Notes: a model not told the origin generated them from the letters alone. A DNA stretch of 45,997 nucleotides from Ignavibacteriaceae bacterium (GCA_014860115.1 JACZKK010000079.1:1-45997), one strand, 5' to 3'; counted from the stretch's first letter, positions 1-8,786 are shown. Translations and numbers: made by a program.

Positions 1-885
1 GGAGAATTTGTTTCACTTGAAGTATCAAGTTTTCAATTGGATCTGATAGAAAATTTTAAACCGGCAGCCGCATTGATTCTAAATATTACACCAGATCATT
101 TGAACAGATACGAAAACAGTTTTGATAAATATGCCGAATCAAAGCAAAGAATTTATATAAACCAGGATGGAAAAGATTTTTTAATTCTGAATAAAGATAA
201 TCATGCTGTAATGAAATATTTATCAGAACATAATAGTAGATCATTCTTTTTTTCACTAAACGAAGAACAAAATAACGGTTGCTTTTATTCTGATGGTGAA
301 GTGGTTTTCAAGCTAAATGGTAAAGAAAATTTCCGTTGTTCAAGAAATGATATAAATATCAGAGGCGAACACAACCTGGCAAATGCTATGTCGGTGATTT
401 GCGCTGCAAAAGTTTTCAATCTTGAAAATGCAGGAATAGTTAAAGGATTACAAACCTTTGAAAGCGTTGAACACCGTCTGGAATTAGTAAGAGAAATTAA
501 AAGCGTTAAGTACGTGAATGATTCAAAAGCTACAAATGTTGATTCTGTTTGGTATGCACTAAAAAGTTTCGATGAACCAATTTTGCTGATACTGGGTGGA
601 CAGGATAAAGGAAATGATTATGAGCAGATAAAAGATCTGGTCATTCAAAAAGTGAAAAAGATTTACGCTATCGGTTCATCAGCAGAAAAAGTTTTTAACT
701 TCTTTCGAAATGATGTAAAAGTTAAAATAGAAAAAACCATGGAAGATGCTGTCAAAAGTGCGAGCAGCGAAGCAGAGAAAGGCGATGTTGTATTACTTTC
801 ACCGGCTTGTGCAAGCTTTGATATGTTTAATAATTATGAACATCGTGGTAAAGTTTTTAAAGAGGCAGTAAACAAGCTAAAATGA
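1..885 (+). CDS. murD: UDP-N-acetylmuramoyl-L-alanine--D-glutamate ligase, 5' partial
   Basis: The reading frame is open from base 1, so the gene enters from outside the window and its N-terminal ATP-binding part is not seen. MurD adds D-glutamate to UDP-MurNAc-L-alanine in the cytoplasm, the second amino-acid step of peptidoglycan precursor synthesis. The visible part starts at the Mur-ligase central-domain motif EVSSFQLD. It continues through the C-terminal domain with NDSKATN, a GGQDKGND segment and the closing LLSPACASFDMF motif, all typical of MurD rather than MurC/E/F. The TTG at base 37 is internal and not a start. The stop overlaps the ftsW ATG by four bases (ATGA), so the two are translationally coupled. 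Identification is firm; only completeness is limited. Confidence 0.95.
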   Translation, partial: GEFVSLEVSSFQLDLIENFKPAAALILNITPDHLNRYENSFDKYAESKQRIYINQDGKDFLILNKDNHAVMKYLSEHNSRSFFFSLNEEQNNGCFYSDGEVVFKLNGKENFRCSRNDINIRGEHNLANAMSVICAAKVFNLENAGIVKGLQTFESVEHRLELVREIKSVKYVNDSKATNVDSVWYALKSFDEPILLILGGQDKGNDYEQIKDLVIQKVKKIYAIGSSAEKVFNFFRNDVKVKIEKTMEDAVKSASSEAEKGDVVLLSPACASFDMFNNYEHRGKVFKEAVNKLK

Positions 886-2021
886 AAAAACTTGGACTGA
901 CAATATTTTTTGATGTGTTTGCACTTATGTTGCTCGGTTTAACCATTGTTATGAGCGCAAGTAGTACATACAGCGTATTCAAGTTTGACAGCGTTTTTTA
1001 TTTGTTTAACTCGCATCTCTTTAAAGTGGTTCTTGGAATTGGAGCAATTATACTTTTCGCATTAATTCCTTACGAGTACTATAGACGATTAAGCAAGCCG
1101 GTGATGATAATTATTACAATACTGCTGGTAGTTACTCTGTTATTTGCTCCTGATATTAAAGGTGCAGGCAGATGGATGAGTTTCGGATTTTTTTCCATTC
1201 AACCAGCGGATTTTGCGAGGCTTGCGTTGATTATTCACCTTGCTGTTCTGCTGGAAGCAAAGGCAAATGTTATAGATAATTATCGCGAGGGATTTCTTTA
1301 TTTCTTCATCTGGATAATTATTATCTCAGGATTGATCATGCTGCAGCCAAATATAAGCAGTGGTGTTATGTTGATATTCATTTCGCTGGTTATAATATAT
1401 GCAGGAGGTGCAAAGTTCAGACATATTCTTGTTTCGATGGCTATAAGCGGATTAGTAATTGGATCAGCTGCTATGATTTTTCCTCATTCAAGATCAAGAA
1501 TTTTTTCTTATATAAATTCTATTACGAGCGGCGGCGATTTGAATTTTCAGGTTAAGCAGGCACTTTATAGTCTTGGAAGCGGAGGAATATTCGGAGTTGG
1601 AATAGGCAACAGTATGCAAAGCAATCTTTTTCTTCCTGAAGCTTATGGCGATTTTATTTTTGCAATTCTTGGTGAGGAGTTTGGGTTAATTGGTTCAATA
1701 ATAGTTCTGCTCGCGTATCTAGTTCTTTTAGTCTGCGGAATATTGGTCGCCAAAAAAACAAAAGATCAGTTTGGTCAACTTCTTGCTTTTGGAATAACAA
1801 TCTCGATCGTATTCTATGCATTTGTAAATGTTGCTGTTACAACGGGTGTTCTTCCAACAACAGGCCTTCCGCTGCCATTTATAAGTTATGGTGGAACTTC
1901 TCTCATATTTCTGTGCATCAGTGTTGGCATATTGATCAACATTGCCTTTACAAATCATTTGCGGCAGAATGGTGTTGTTTATGTGCCTGATGAAAATTCT
2001 TTTAAAGGCACTAACAGATGA
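882..2021 (+). CDS. ftsW: FtsW, SEDS-family septal peptidoglycan glycosyltransferase
   Basis: This is a 379-residue polytopic membrane protein with about ten hydrophobic segments, matching the SEDS family (FtsW/RodA/SpoVE). SEDS proteins polymerise lipid II into glycan strands, FtsW doing so at the division septum with its partner PBP FtsI. Supporting motifs are QPNISSGVMLI after the middle helices and the C-terminal signature LPFISYGGTSLI. FtsW rather than RodA is chosen because the gene sits between murD and murG in a dcw cluster. It starts at an ATG overlapping the murD stop and ends by overlapping the murG ATG, so it is part of a single operon. Nothing in it looks truncated. Confidence 0.95.
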   Translation: MKKLGLTIFFDVFALMLLGLTIVMSASSTYSVFKFDSVFYLFNSHLFKVVLGIGAIILFALIPYEYYRRLSKPVMIIITILLVVTLLFAPDIKGAGRWMSFGFFSIQPADFARLALIIHLAVLLEAKANVIDNYREGFLYFFIWIIIISGLIMLQPNISSGVMLIFISLVIIYAGGAKFRHILVSMAISGLVIGSAAMIFPHSRSRIFSYINSITSGGDLNFQVKQALYSLGSGGIFGVGIGNSMQSNLFLPEAYGDFIFAILGEEFGLIGSIIVLLAYLVLLVCGILVAKKTKDQFGQLLAFGITISIVFYAFVNVAVTTGVLPTTGLPLPFISYGGTSLIFLCISVGILINIAFTNHLRQNGVVYVPDENSFKGTNR

Positions 2022-3121
2022 GTAATGCGCAAAGTAAATACCGATTTTTATTTGCCGGCGGAGGAACCGGTGGTCATCTTTTCCCAGCAGTAGCAGTTGC
2101 TGAGCAGATCAGAGAAATGAAACCGGAAGCCGATATTTTGTTCATTGGTACTAAAGACAGAATTGAGGGAAGAGTTGTTCCAAAACTTGGATTTAAGTTT
2201 AAGTCAATATGGATTAAAGGATTCTCAAGAAAAATTAATTTTGAAAACTTACTGTTCCCTATAAAATTATTTGTTTCTGTGATTCAGTCGTTAGTAATAA
2301 ATATATCCTTCAGACCAAAAGTTGCAATCGGTTCAGGAGGATATGTTGCAGGCCCCGCAATATGGGCGGCATCAGTAATGGGATCAAAGATTATTCTCAT
2401 TGAACAAAACAGTTATCCTGGCGTGACAACAAGATTGTTGGAAAGGTATGCAAGCGAGGTTCATCTGAGCTTTCAGGAATCAAAAAAATACTTGAGAAGA
2501 GAAAAGATTCATCACCTTACCGGAAATCCTGTAAGAAAAGATCTTGGCAGGATGGAGAAGACAGAAGCGTTGAAAAAATTTGGACTATCGGGTGAAAAAA
2601 AAACTCTTCTCGTGCTCGGTGGAAGTCTTGGAGCTAAAACGATAAATGAAGCTATGTCAGAGAGCATAAAAATATTGGAAGAAAATAAAGTGCACGTGAT
2701 CTGGCAGACTGGAAAAAATTATTTTGAACAGTTTAATCAAATGAATTCAGCTTACATAAAAGTTTTTGATTTTATTGAAGATATGAATGCAGCTTACTCA
2801 GCTTGTGATTTGCTTTTAGCAAGAGCCGGCGCAACTACAATCGCTGAACTGCTGAACCTTGCCCTTCCTGCGATACTGGTTCCATCGCCTAACGTTGCAG
2901 AGAATCATCAGTACTACAATGCAAAGTCTCTATCAGATAATGATGCTGCAATCCTGATTGAAGATAAAGAATTGAAAAAAGAATTAGTGAAAAGTGTTTT
3001 AAATATATTGAATTCAAAGAATAAGCTTTCTGAATTAAAAAAGAATGCTCTGGCAATGGCTAAACCTGATGCTGCAAAAGTAATTGCACAGAACGCAATA
3101 AAATTTGCGGAGGCTGTATGA
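2018..3121 (+). CDS. murG: UDP-N-acetylglucosamine transferase MurG (lipid II synthase)
   Basis: A 367-residue GT28-family glycosyltransferase that transfers GlcNAc from UDP-GlcNAc onto lipid I to form lipid II at the inner face of the cytoplasmic membrane. The N-terminal glycine-rich loop GGGTGGHLFPA lies near residue 14. The second motif GSGGYVAGPA follows, and the donor-binding region includes LARAGATTIAELLNL and PNVAENHQYYNA, the standard MurG signatures. Length is normal for the family (about 355-370). The ATG overlaps the ftsW stop by four bases, and its own stop overlaps the next ATG in the same way, which indicates strong translational coupling. Confidence 0.96.
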   Translation: MSNAQSKYRFLFAGGGTGGHLFPAVAVAEQIREMKPEADILFIGTKDRIEGRVVPKLGFKFKSIWIKGFSRKINFENLLFPIKLFVSVIQSLVINISFRPKVAIGSGGYVAGPAIWAASVMGSKIILIEQNSYPGVTTRLLERYASEVHLSFQESKKYLRREKIHHLTGNPVRKDLGRMEKTEALKKFGLSGEKKTLLVLGGSLGAKTINEAMSESIKILEENKVHVIWQTGKNYFEQFNQMNSAYIKVFDFIEDMNAAYSACDLLLARAGATTIAELLNLALPAILVPSPNVAENHQYYNAKSLSDNDAAILIEDKELKKELVKSVLNILNSKNKLSELKKNALAMAKPDAAKVIAQNAIKFAEAV

Positions 3122-3600
3122 ATAATGGTGAACAGAAAAGAAGAATTTTCAAATACAATCTATCATTCTATTATAAATCAACGATTATATACTTCATCGT
3201 ATTAATCCTTTATGGAGTTATAAGAGGTGAATTTGTTGAAGATTCATTTACATTAATTACTCGTGATCCGATTTTATATTTTCTCGCGATAATATTGATC
3301 GTATCAGTAGCATCTTTACTCTACAATCTTATCAGGAATATGTACATCGAAGTTTCTGATGAAGGAATTGTTTTTGCAGATCGCTTCAAATCAAAAGCAT
3401 ATAAAATCGACCAGATAAAAAAAATAAAATTCTCCCGGCAGGTAAGAACAAGCAACTCACCAGCATTCAGGACAGTGAGGATAAAAGTTAATTCTAAAGT
3501 CACGCCTGTGATGATAAGATTTTCTGATTATGAAAACCAGGATGAATTGTTGCTTCGCATTGAAGAATTAAAATCTAAAATTGATAAGAGCAGTGTTTAA
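3118..3600 (+). CDS. Small membrane protein with C-terminal PH-like domain, inserted in dcw cluster
   Basis: I do not recognise a named family. The 160-residue protein has a basic N-terminus, two hydrophobic segments (about residues 20-38 and 50-68) and a soluble C-terminal part. That part, with the pattern YIEVSDEGIVFADRF followed by alternating beta-like stretches, resembles bacterial PH-domain (bPH/YdbT-like) folds; this is inference from pattern only. It overlaps the murG stop by four bases, and its end overlaps the start of murC, so it is co-expressed with cell-wall genes. A role in division or envelope assembly is suggested by position alone. It is not one of the standard dcw genes. Confidence 0.75.
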   Translation: MNNGEQKRRIFKYNLSFYYKSTIIYFIVLILYGVIRGEFVEDSFTLITRDPILYFLAIILIVSVASLLYNLIRNMYIEVSDEGIVFADRFKSKAYKIDQIKKIKFSRQVRTSNSPAFRTVRIKVNSKVTPVMIRFSDYENQDELLLRIEELKSKIDKSSV

Positions 3601-4972
3601 GAGTATTAAAAAAATACACTTTGTTGGAATTGGCGGCATCGGGATGAGCGGCATCGCTGAAATACTTTTAAATAAAGGTTTTGAAGTATCAGGATCAGAC
3701 TTGAATCTTACTGAGGTCACAAATCGGTTAGCAGAACTCGGTGCAAAAATTTATGAAGGCCATTCTGCTGATAATGTGAAAGATGCTGATGTGCTTGTGT
3801 ATTCTTCTGCAGTAATTCCTGATAATCCTGAAGTTAAAGCTGCGGCTGACAGAAACATTCCAATTATCAAGCGTGCTGAAATGCTTGCTGAAACAATGCG
3901 CATGCAGTATGGAATTGGGATAGCTGGTACTCACGGAAAGACCACAACGACTTCAATGGTTGGATTAACCCTCACAGAAGGTGGAGTAGATCCAACAATT
4001 ATTGTTGGCGGTAAGTTGAGCGGACTCGGCGGTACAAATGCTCGTCTTGGCAATGGTGAGTTCATTGTGGTTGAGGCTGATGAGTTTGACAGAACATTCC
4101 TGAAACTCACTCCAACAATTGCAGCTATAACAACTCTTGAAAAAGAGCATCTTGATACATACAAAGATCTTGATGACATTAAAGCAGCTTTCATTGAATT
4201 TGCAAACAAAGTCCCGTTCTATGGATTTGTTGTTATCTGTCTTGATGAACCGGCACTTCAGGATATTATTCCATTGATTAATAAAACAGTATTCACTTAT
4301 GGAACAACTGCACAGGCTGATGTAAGAGCAATAGATATTGAGTATGAAGGATTCAGCAGCCATTACACTGCGATTTATAAAGGTAAAGAACTTGGAAGAA
4401 TAAAACTGAATATTCCGGGTGAGCATTATGTGAAAAATTCTTTAGTCTCAGTTACAATCGGAATGGAGCTGGGAATTGACTTTACCATTATCAAAAAAGC
4501 ATTGGAAAAATTCACTGGTGTTTACAGAAGATTCGAAACAAAATATAAGAATGATATTCTGGTTCTTGATGATTATGCTCATCATCCAACAGAAACTGCA
4601 GCAACTCTTGCAGGAATAAGAGCAGCATGGGATAGAAGATTAGTGGTGGTGTTTCAACCTCATCTTTTTTCAAGAACAAAAGATTTTTATCAGGATTTCG
4701 GAAGATCATTTTTGAACTCTGATGTATTTATTTGTACTGATATCTATCCTGCAAGAGAAAAACCTATTGAAGGCGTGACAGGTGAAATGATAGCAAACAT
4801 CACGAAAAAGTATGGACATAAGAATGTGCATTACATCGCGGATAAAAAAGATGTTCCTAAAAAATTGATGGAGCTTAAAAAGAAAGATGATATAATAATT
4901 ACAATGGGTGCCGGGGATATCTGGAAATTCGGTGAAAAATTTGTTGAACTGCTTAAGGAGGAAGAACATTGA
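3593..4972 (+). CDS. murC: UDP-N-acetylmuramate--L-alanine ligase MurC
   Basis: MurC attaches L-alanine to UDP-MurNAc, the first peptide step of peptidoglycan precursor synthesis in the cytoplasm. The N-terminal Rossmann motif HFVGIGGIGMSG, the ATP loop GIAGTHGKTTTTSM, VEADEFDRTFL and the C-terminal DDYAHHPTE and FQPHLFSRTKDF motifs are diagnostic of MurC. I chose the GTG at 3593 (MFKSIKKIHFVG), which overlaps the preceding stop by eight bases. A TTG at 3581 in the same frame would add four residues. Neither has a strong ribosome-binding site, so the start is likely set by coupling to the upstream gene. Length (459 residues) is normal. Confidence 0.95.
   Translation: MFKSIKKIHFVGIGGIGMSGIAEILLNKGFEVSGSDLNLTEVTNRLAELGAKIYEGHSADNVKDADVLVYSSAVIPDNPEVKAAADRNIPIIKRAEMLAETMRMQYGIGIAGTHGKTTTTSMVGLTLTEGGVDPTIIVGGKLSGLGGTNARLGNGEFIVVEADEFDRTFLKLTPTIAAITTLEKEHLDTYKDLDDIKAAFIEFANKVPFYGFVVICLDEPALQDIIPLINKTVFTYGTTAQADVRAIDIEYEGFSSHYTAIYKGKELGRIKLNIPGEHYVKNSLVSVTIGMELGIDFTIIKKALEKFTGVYRRFETKYKNDILVLDDYAHHPTETAATLAGIRAAWDRRLVVVFQPHLFSRTKDFYQDFGRSFLNSDVFICTDIYPAREKPIEGVTGEMIANITKKYGHKNVHYIADKKDVPKKLMELKKKDDIIITMGAGDIWKFGEKFVELLKEEEH
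4955..4961 (+). promoter_or_regulatory. Ribosome-binding site fixing the TTG start of ftsQ
   Basis: AAGGAGG lies seven bases before the TTG at 4969, inside the last codons of murC. It is one of the strongest Shine-Dalgarno matches in the cluster and decides for the non-ATG start. Confidence 0.8.
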
Positions 4973-5727
4973 GCGAACGTAGAAGCAAATTTTTTGGCTT
5001 GGCTGTCTTTTTAATTTTGATCATTGGATTCAGTTACCTAATGATTACCGGATCCAAAGCAAGCCATAAAGAAGTTTATAATCAAATAGAAGTAATAGAA
5101 AACACATTGCTTCCGGCAAAGGAGTATTTACGTTATGCCGGTTTGAGCGATTCTACAAAATATGCTGACTTAACTTTATTAGAAGTAAAAACAAGAATTG
5201 AAAAGCATCCCTACCTGAGAAAAGCGGAAGTTGAATTCGATGGTGTAAACACAATCATGGTTGAGGTTCAAGAGAAAGAGATAAAAGCTACCCTGCTTCA
5301 AAAGAATGAATTAAAGCTTTTAACCAATGATTTGGAAACGCTTCCGCTTTTCCCCCCCGCTGCTATCAATGATTTACCTGTAATATCGAACTTAAATTTT
5401 AGTGGGAAAAATTCTTATAGTGAAGAAAATATTTTATTTGCTTTCAGGATAATTGATGCAATTAGTATGAGCGATACAAATGTTAGAAAAAATCTTGCTG
5501 AGATTAATTTAAGAAAGGGTGGAAATGTAATTTTAACTTTTTCCGGATTGAAATTTCCAGTGCTGTTCGGTAAAAGTGATGAAGTAAAGAAAGCACTTAT
5601 CCTGAAGAATATTTGGCAGGAATTAATTGATGAAGAAAATATAAATCAGAATACAGAGTATTTGGACCTTCGTTACAAAAACAAAGTATTTATAGGTAAA
5701 AGAAAAACAGAGTTGGCAAGCGGATGA
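4969..5727 (+). CDS. ftsQ: FtsQ/DivIB-family cell division protein
   Basis: A 252-residue bitopic membrane protein: short basic N-terminus, one transmembrane helix at about residues 10-26, then a periplasmic region beginning with a POTRA-like domain (about 40-110, including TLLEVKTRIEKHPYLRKAEV). FtsQ links early and late divisome proteins and binds FtsB/FtsL. The start is a TTG at 4969 overlapping the murC stop. It is supported by a near-perfect Shine-Dalgarno AAGGAGG at 4955-4961, seven bases upstream. Sequence conservation of FtsQ is generally low, so the call rests on topology, the POTRA segment and the position between murC and ftsA. Confidence 0.88.
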   Translation: MSERRSKFFGLAVFLILIIGFSYLMITGSKASHKEVYNQIEVIENTLLPAKEYLRYAGLSDSTKYADLTLLEVKTRIEKHPYLRKAEVEFDGVNTIMVEVQEKEIKATLLQKNELKLLTNDLETLPLFPPAAINDLPVISNLNFSGKNSYSEENILFAFRIIDAISMSDTNVRKNLAEINLRKGGNVILTFSGLKFPVLFGKSDEVKKALILKNIWQELIDEENINQNTEYLDLRYKNKVFIGKRKTELASG

Positions 5728-6968
5728 AAAAAGAAATCATAGCAGGGATTGACTTAGGCACAACCAAGGTTTGTGCTGTTATAGCTGAAAGAGAAGAAGG
5801 AAAGCAATCCTTCAACATTCTCGGATTCGGGATAGCACCTTCTGAAGGATTGCACAAAGGTCTGGTTGCCAACATCGGAAAAACGGCAGAAGCAATTAAA
5901 GAAGCAATGTCAATTGCATCTAACCGTGCAGGTTTAACGATTAACCTTGTTAATGTTGGAGTTGCAGGTGAGCACATTACAAGCCTCCTGCATAGAAACT
6001 ATGTTACCATCAGCAGTGATGAAAAGGAAATAACGAAGAAGGATCTCGAAAGATTAGAGGCTGATGTTCGCACAATAAGAATTCCATCAGACAGACAAAT
6101 ACTTCATATCATTCCAATTGAATTTTCTGTTGATCATCAACCAGGAATTGAAAACCCTATTGGGATGTCAGGCTCAAGATTGGAAGCCAGCAATCATGTT
6201 GTGCTTGCATCAATTCCTGCAATACAGAACATTAAAAAATCTGTCGAGCGTGCCGGATTAAAGGTTAAAGATTATATACTCCAGCCAATCGCATCAAGCA
6301 CATCTGTTCTTGAAGAAAGTGAAAAAGATCTCGGTGTGATTCTTCTGGATATTGGTGGTGGAACAACAGATATAGCTATCTATCACAAAAAGGCAATCAA
6401 GCATACCAAAGTAATTGGAATAGCTGGTAACCAGGTAACAAATGATATCAGAGAGTCGCTTGGTGTAGTTACTGAAGAAGCAGAAAAATTGAAAAAAGAA
6501 TATGGATATGCAATTGAAACTGCGATAATAAAAGATGAAGATATACTTATACGAGGAGTTGGTGCAAGAGGAAACACAAAAATTCCAATTAGTCTGCTCA
6601 CTCAAATCATCAGCCTGAGGATGAGAGAATTGTTTACGTTGATTGATAATGAGTTGAGGAGTGCAGGTTACAAGAATAAAGTAAAAGCAGGTATTGTTCT
6701 CACTGGAGGAGGTTCACTATTGCGCGGCTGTCCGGAACTTGCAGAAGAAGTTTTTGGTTTACCGGCACGTATTGGTGTTCCTCAGGAATTGGGAGAAGGT
6801 TTGTCCAACGAAATCGAAAGTCCCGAGTTTGCTACAGTTGCAGGATTAATAAGAGGAATACCCGGAAGCAAATCAAGTGATTATCAAATAATGAAAAAGA
6901 AAAAAGAAGCTAAAAACACAATTAAACTATTTGTAAAAAGAGTTCAGGAATTTTTTGATGAATTATAA
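5724..6968 (+). CDS. ftsA: Cell division protein FtsA (actin-like FtsZ membrane anchor)
   Basis: FtsA is an actin-fold ATPase that tethers FtsZ filaments to the membrane and recruits later divisome proteins. This 414-residue protein shows the phosphate-1 loop GIDLGTTKVCAVIAE at its N-terminus, the second phosphate motif LLDIGGGTTDIAIY and the adenosine motif VLTGGGSLLRG. The extreme C-terminus (FVKRVQEFFDEL) has the pattern of the amphipathic membrane-targeting helix. The ATG overlaps the ftsQ stop by four bases and the gene ends just before ftsZ. Family identity and gene order agree. Confidence 0.96.
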   Translation: MKKEIIAGIDLGTTKVCAVIAEREEGKQSFNILGFGIAPSEGLHKGLVANIGKTAEAIKEAMSIASNRAGLTINLVNVGVAGEHITSLLHRNYVTISSDEKEITKKDLERLEADVRTIRIPSDRQILHIIPIEFSVDHQPGIENPIGMSGSRLEASNHVVLASIPAIQNIKKSVERAGLKVKDYILQPIASSTSVLEESEKDLGVILLDIGGGTTDIAIYHKKAIKHTKVIGIAGNQVTNDIRESLGVVTEEAEKLKKEYGYAIETAIIKDEDILIRGVGARGNTKIPISLLTQIISLRMRELFTLIDNELRSAGYKNKVKAGIVLTGGGSLLRGCPELAEEVFGLPARIGVPQELGEGLSNEIESPEFATVAGLIRGIPGSKSSDYQIMKKKKEAKNTIKLFVKRVQEFFDEL

Positions 6969-6980
6969 AAAATCTAATAC

Positions 6981-6987
6981 AGGAGGG
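6981..6987 (+). promoter_or_regulatory. Ribosome-binding site of ftsZ
   Basis: AGGAGGG sits four bases before the ATG at 6991 and decides against the upstream in-frame ATG at 6958, which has no such site. Confidence 0.75.
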
Positions 6988-6990
6988 TCC

Positions 6991-8274
6991 ATGATAAAGT
7001 TCGCCACTCTCGATCGAGAAAAACCAATGTCTGCTGTTCTCAAAGTAATTGGAGTCGGCGGCGGAGGCTGCAATGCTCTGGGAAGTATGATTGCCAGAGG
7101 TTTAAATGGTGTTGAGTATGTTGCCGTTAATACCGATGCACAGGTATTGGAAAGCAGCAAGTCTCATCATAAAATACAAGTCGGAACAAATATTACCCGT
7201 GGACTGGGTGCAGGCGCCGATCCTAACATCGGCAGAAAAGCAGTTGAAGAAGACCGTGAAAAGATTGCTGAAGTTCTTGCTGGAAGTGACATGGTTTTCA
7301 TTACAGCAGGGATGGGAGGAGGTACCGGAACCGGTGGTGCACCAATTATTGCTTCAGTTGCACAAAGCATTGGGGCATTGGTAGTTGGTATTGTTACCAA
7401 ACCATTTAAGTGGGAAGGTAAAACCCGTATGATGAATGCAGAGCAGGGTATTCAGGATTTACGAAAACACGTTGACAGCTTAATCGTAATTCCTAACGAA
7501 AGAATACTAAGTATTCTTGATGGTAACATTAATGCTTTTGCTGCATTCGATAAGCCTAACGAGGTTCTCTATGAGGCAACAAGAGGCATTGCAGATATTA
7601 TCACAGTAGAAGGACTGATTAATGTTGACTTTGCGGATGTTAGAGCAGTGATGAATCAAAGTGGAGAAGCTTTGATGGGTTGTGGAATTGCAAGCGGTGA
7701 AAATCGTGCTATCGAAGCAGCACAGAAAGCAATTTCTAGCCCTCTCCTCGAAGGAGTGAACATAAGAGGAGCAAAGAGTGTGCTGCTGAATATTTCCGGA
7801 TCGAGTAATCTCACACTTCAGGAAATCAATGAAGGCAACAACGTAATATTCGAAGCAGCAGGTGAAGAAGCAAATGTAATCTTTGGATGTGTAAGAAAAG
7901 AAGACATGAACGATTACGTTTCCTACACTGTGATCGCGACTGGATTTGACAGCGCAAGAAAATCTTTCGCAGCGAGCACTTTTAAGTCCCATTCTAAGAA
8001 ACCCGGAGAGCAGCTAAGTTTGAGAGGCGGATTTAATTTCCTGGATACTACTAATATCGATAAAGAAGATCTGGATGTTCCTACAATACTCAGAGTAAAA
8101 AGTCCATCTTCACAAATGGAAGAACCGGAGGATGAGGAACCGGAAAATTCATTTACAGAAAAAGCATCCCGATATAGCTGGGCAAAAGAGAAGATGGAAC
8201 AGAAAGATCCAAATAGAAAATCGAATGATGATGATGATGAAAGTTCATCCTTTTTAAGAATGATTATGGACTAG
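6991..8274 (+). CDS. ftsZ: Cell division GTPase FtsZ
   Basis: FtsZ is the tubulin-like GTPase that polymerises into the Z ring. The tubulin signature GGGTGTG is at residues 109-115 and the T7-loop segment NVDFADV is near residue 211. The start is the ATG at 6991, with AGGAGGG at 6981-6987 just upstream; an ATG at 6958 in frame would add residues that do not belong to the family. The protein is 427 residues. A C-terminal conserved peptide LDVPTILRV lies at about 361-369. It is followed by a further acidic, hydrophilic tail of nearly 60 residues that ends in SSFLRMIMD. The tail is commented on in the findings. Confidence 0.97.
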   Translation: MIKFATLDREKPMSAVLKVIGVGGGGCNALGSMIARGLNGVEYVAVNTDAQVLESSKSHHKIQVGTNITRGLGAGADPNIGRKAVEEDREKIAEVLAGSDMVFITAGMGGGTGTGGAPIIASVAQSIGALVVGIVTKPFKWEGKTRMMNAEQGIQDLRKHVDSLIVIPNERILSILDGNINAFAAFDKPNEVLYEATRGIADIITVEGLINVDFADVRAVMNQSGEALMGCGIASGENRAIEAAQKAISSPLLEGVNIRGAKSVLLNISGSSNLTLQEINEGNNVIFEAAGEEANVIFGCVRKEDMNDYVSYTVIATGFDSARKSFAASTFKSHSKKPGEQLSLRGGFNFLDTTNIDKEDLDVPTILRVKSPSSQMEEPEDEEPENSFTEKASRYSWAKEKMEQKDPNRKSNDDDDESSSFLRMIMD

Positions 8275-8363
8275 TATTGAATTGAATTAAAGAATTGCAT
8301 ATTTTTGGGTTGAGGAGGTTGCGGATAGTTAACTATTTATAATTGTCAACCCTGGAGGGTTAT

Positions 8364-8504
8364 ATGATGCTGTTGGTAATCCTGCTGTTTCTTTCGGTTG
8401 TGTTAAATCTGGTTCTTGTATTCGGAATAGTGCGAAAATGCGATGAAGAAGACCTAGCAATTATAAGGTTTAGGAAAAACTTAAAAATAGAAAGCCTAAA
8501 CTAA
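8364..8504 (+). CDS. 46-residue single-helix membrane protein
   Basis: A small open frame of 46 codons begins at ATG 8364 (or the adjacent ATG 8367), six bases or so after GGAGGG (8354-8359). The product starts with an uninterrupted hydrophobic helix (MMLLVILLFLSVVLNLVL and on to about residue 23). A short charged tail follows (RKCDEEDLAI...), with a predicted cytosolic basic end. The clear ribosome-binding site, helix and polar tail favour a real small membrane protein; no family is recognised. It lies 89 bases after ftsZ on the same strand and could be transcribed with it, or be a separate gene. Confidence 0.55.
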   Translation: MMLLVILLFLSVVLNLVLVFGIVRKCDEEDLAIIRFRKNLKIESLN

Positions 8505-8530
8505 ATAGTATTCAGGTTTCGCGTTCGCTA

Positions 8531-8571
8531 CTCAAAATCAAAATTTAAATTTTATTTTGGTTTTGATTTTT
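8531..8571. terminator. Possible bidirectional AT-rich terminator
   Basis: AAAATCAAAA at 8534-8543 can pair with TTTTGATTTT at 8561-8570, leaving a T-run on the + strand and an A-run on the other side. It lies between two converging genes (46-residue protein and the minus-strand CPXCG gene), where a shared terminator is expected. The stem is nearly all A-T, so it may be weak. Confidence 0.35.
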
Positions 8572-8585
8572 GGAATTTCAGAAAA

Positions 8586-8786
8586 CTATTCATCCGTAAT
8601 ACGTGACTCAACAAATACGTACTCTTCATCCTCTTTATTGTGCTTGATAAGTATCCTGTTTGGTCTGCAGCATACTTCACAGTCCTCTATAAAGTCCTGA
8701 TCTCCCTTAACAGTAAGATCGACCCAGATATCATTCTCCTCTCCGCAATACTGACAAACCCAGTTTAACACATCATCTGTTTGCAT
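8586..8786 (-). CDS. CPXCG-type cysteine-rich small protein
   Basis: A 66-residue protein on the minus strand, the only confident minus-strand gene in the window. It has a CQYCG pair near residue 11 and a second EDCEVCCRP cluster near residue 36. These are the two cysteine knuckles of the CPXCG-motif cysteine-rich family, here with Q in place of P. Conserved flanking residues (GEEN, VD, GDQDFIEDC) also fit. The family probably binds zinc; its function is not established. The start ATG has AAGGTG seven bases upstream on its strand. It has its own upstream region of about 120 bases before the minus-strand terminator at 8911-8948. Confidence 0.82.
   Translation of the reverse strand: MQTDDVLNWVCQYCGEENDIWVDLTVKGDQDFIEDCEVCCRPNRILIKHNKEDEEYVFVESRITDE

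Noticed and set aside
3965-4426. Long minus-strand open frame of 153 codons opposite murC
   Set aside because: It lies fully inside murC, has low-complexity cysteine/serine-rich composition and no ribosome-binding site; it is a shadow of murC codon usage.
7507-7992. Minus-strand open frame of 161 codons opposite ftsZ
   Set aside because: Entirely within ftsZ, cysteine- and phenylalanine-rich without domain pattern; shadow frame.
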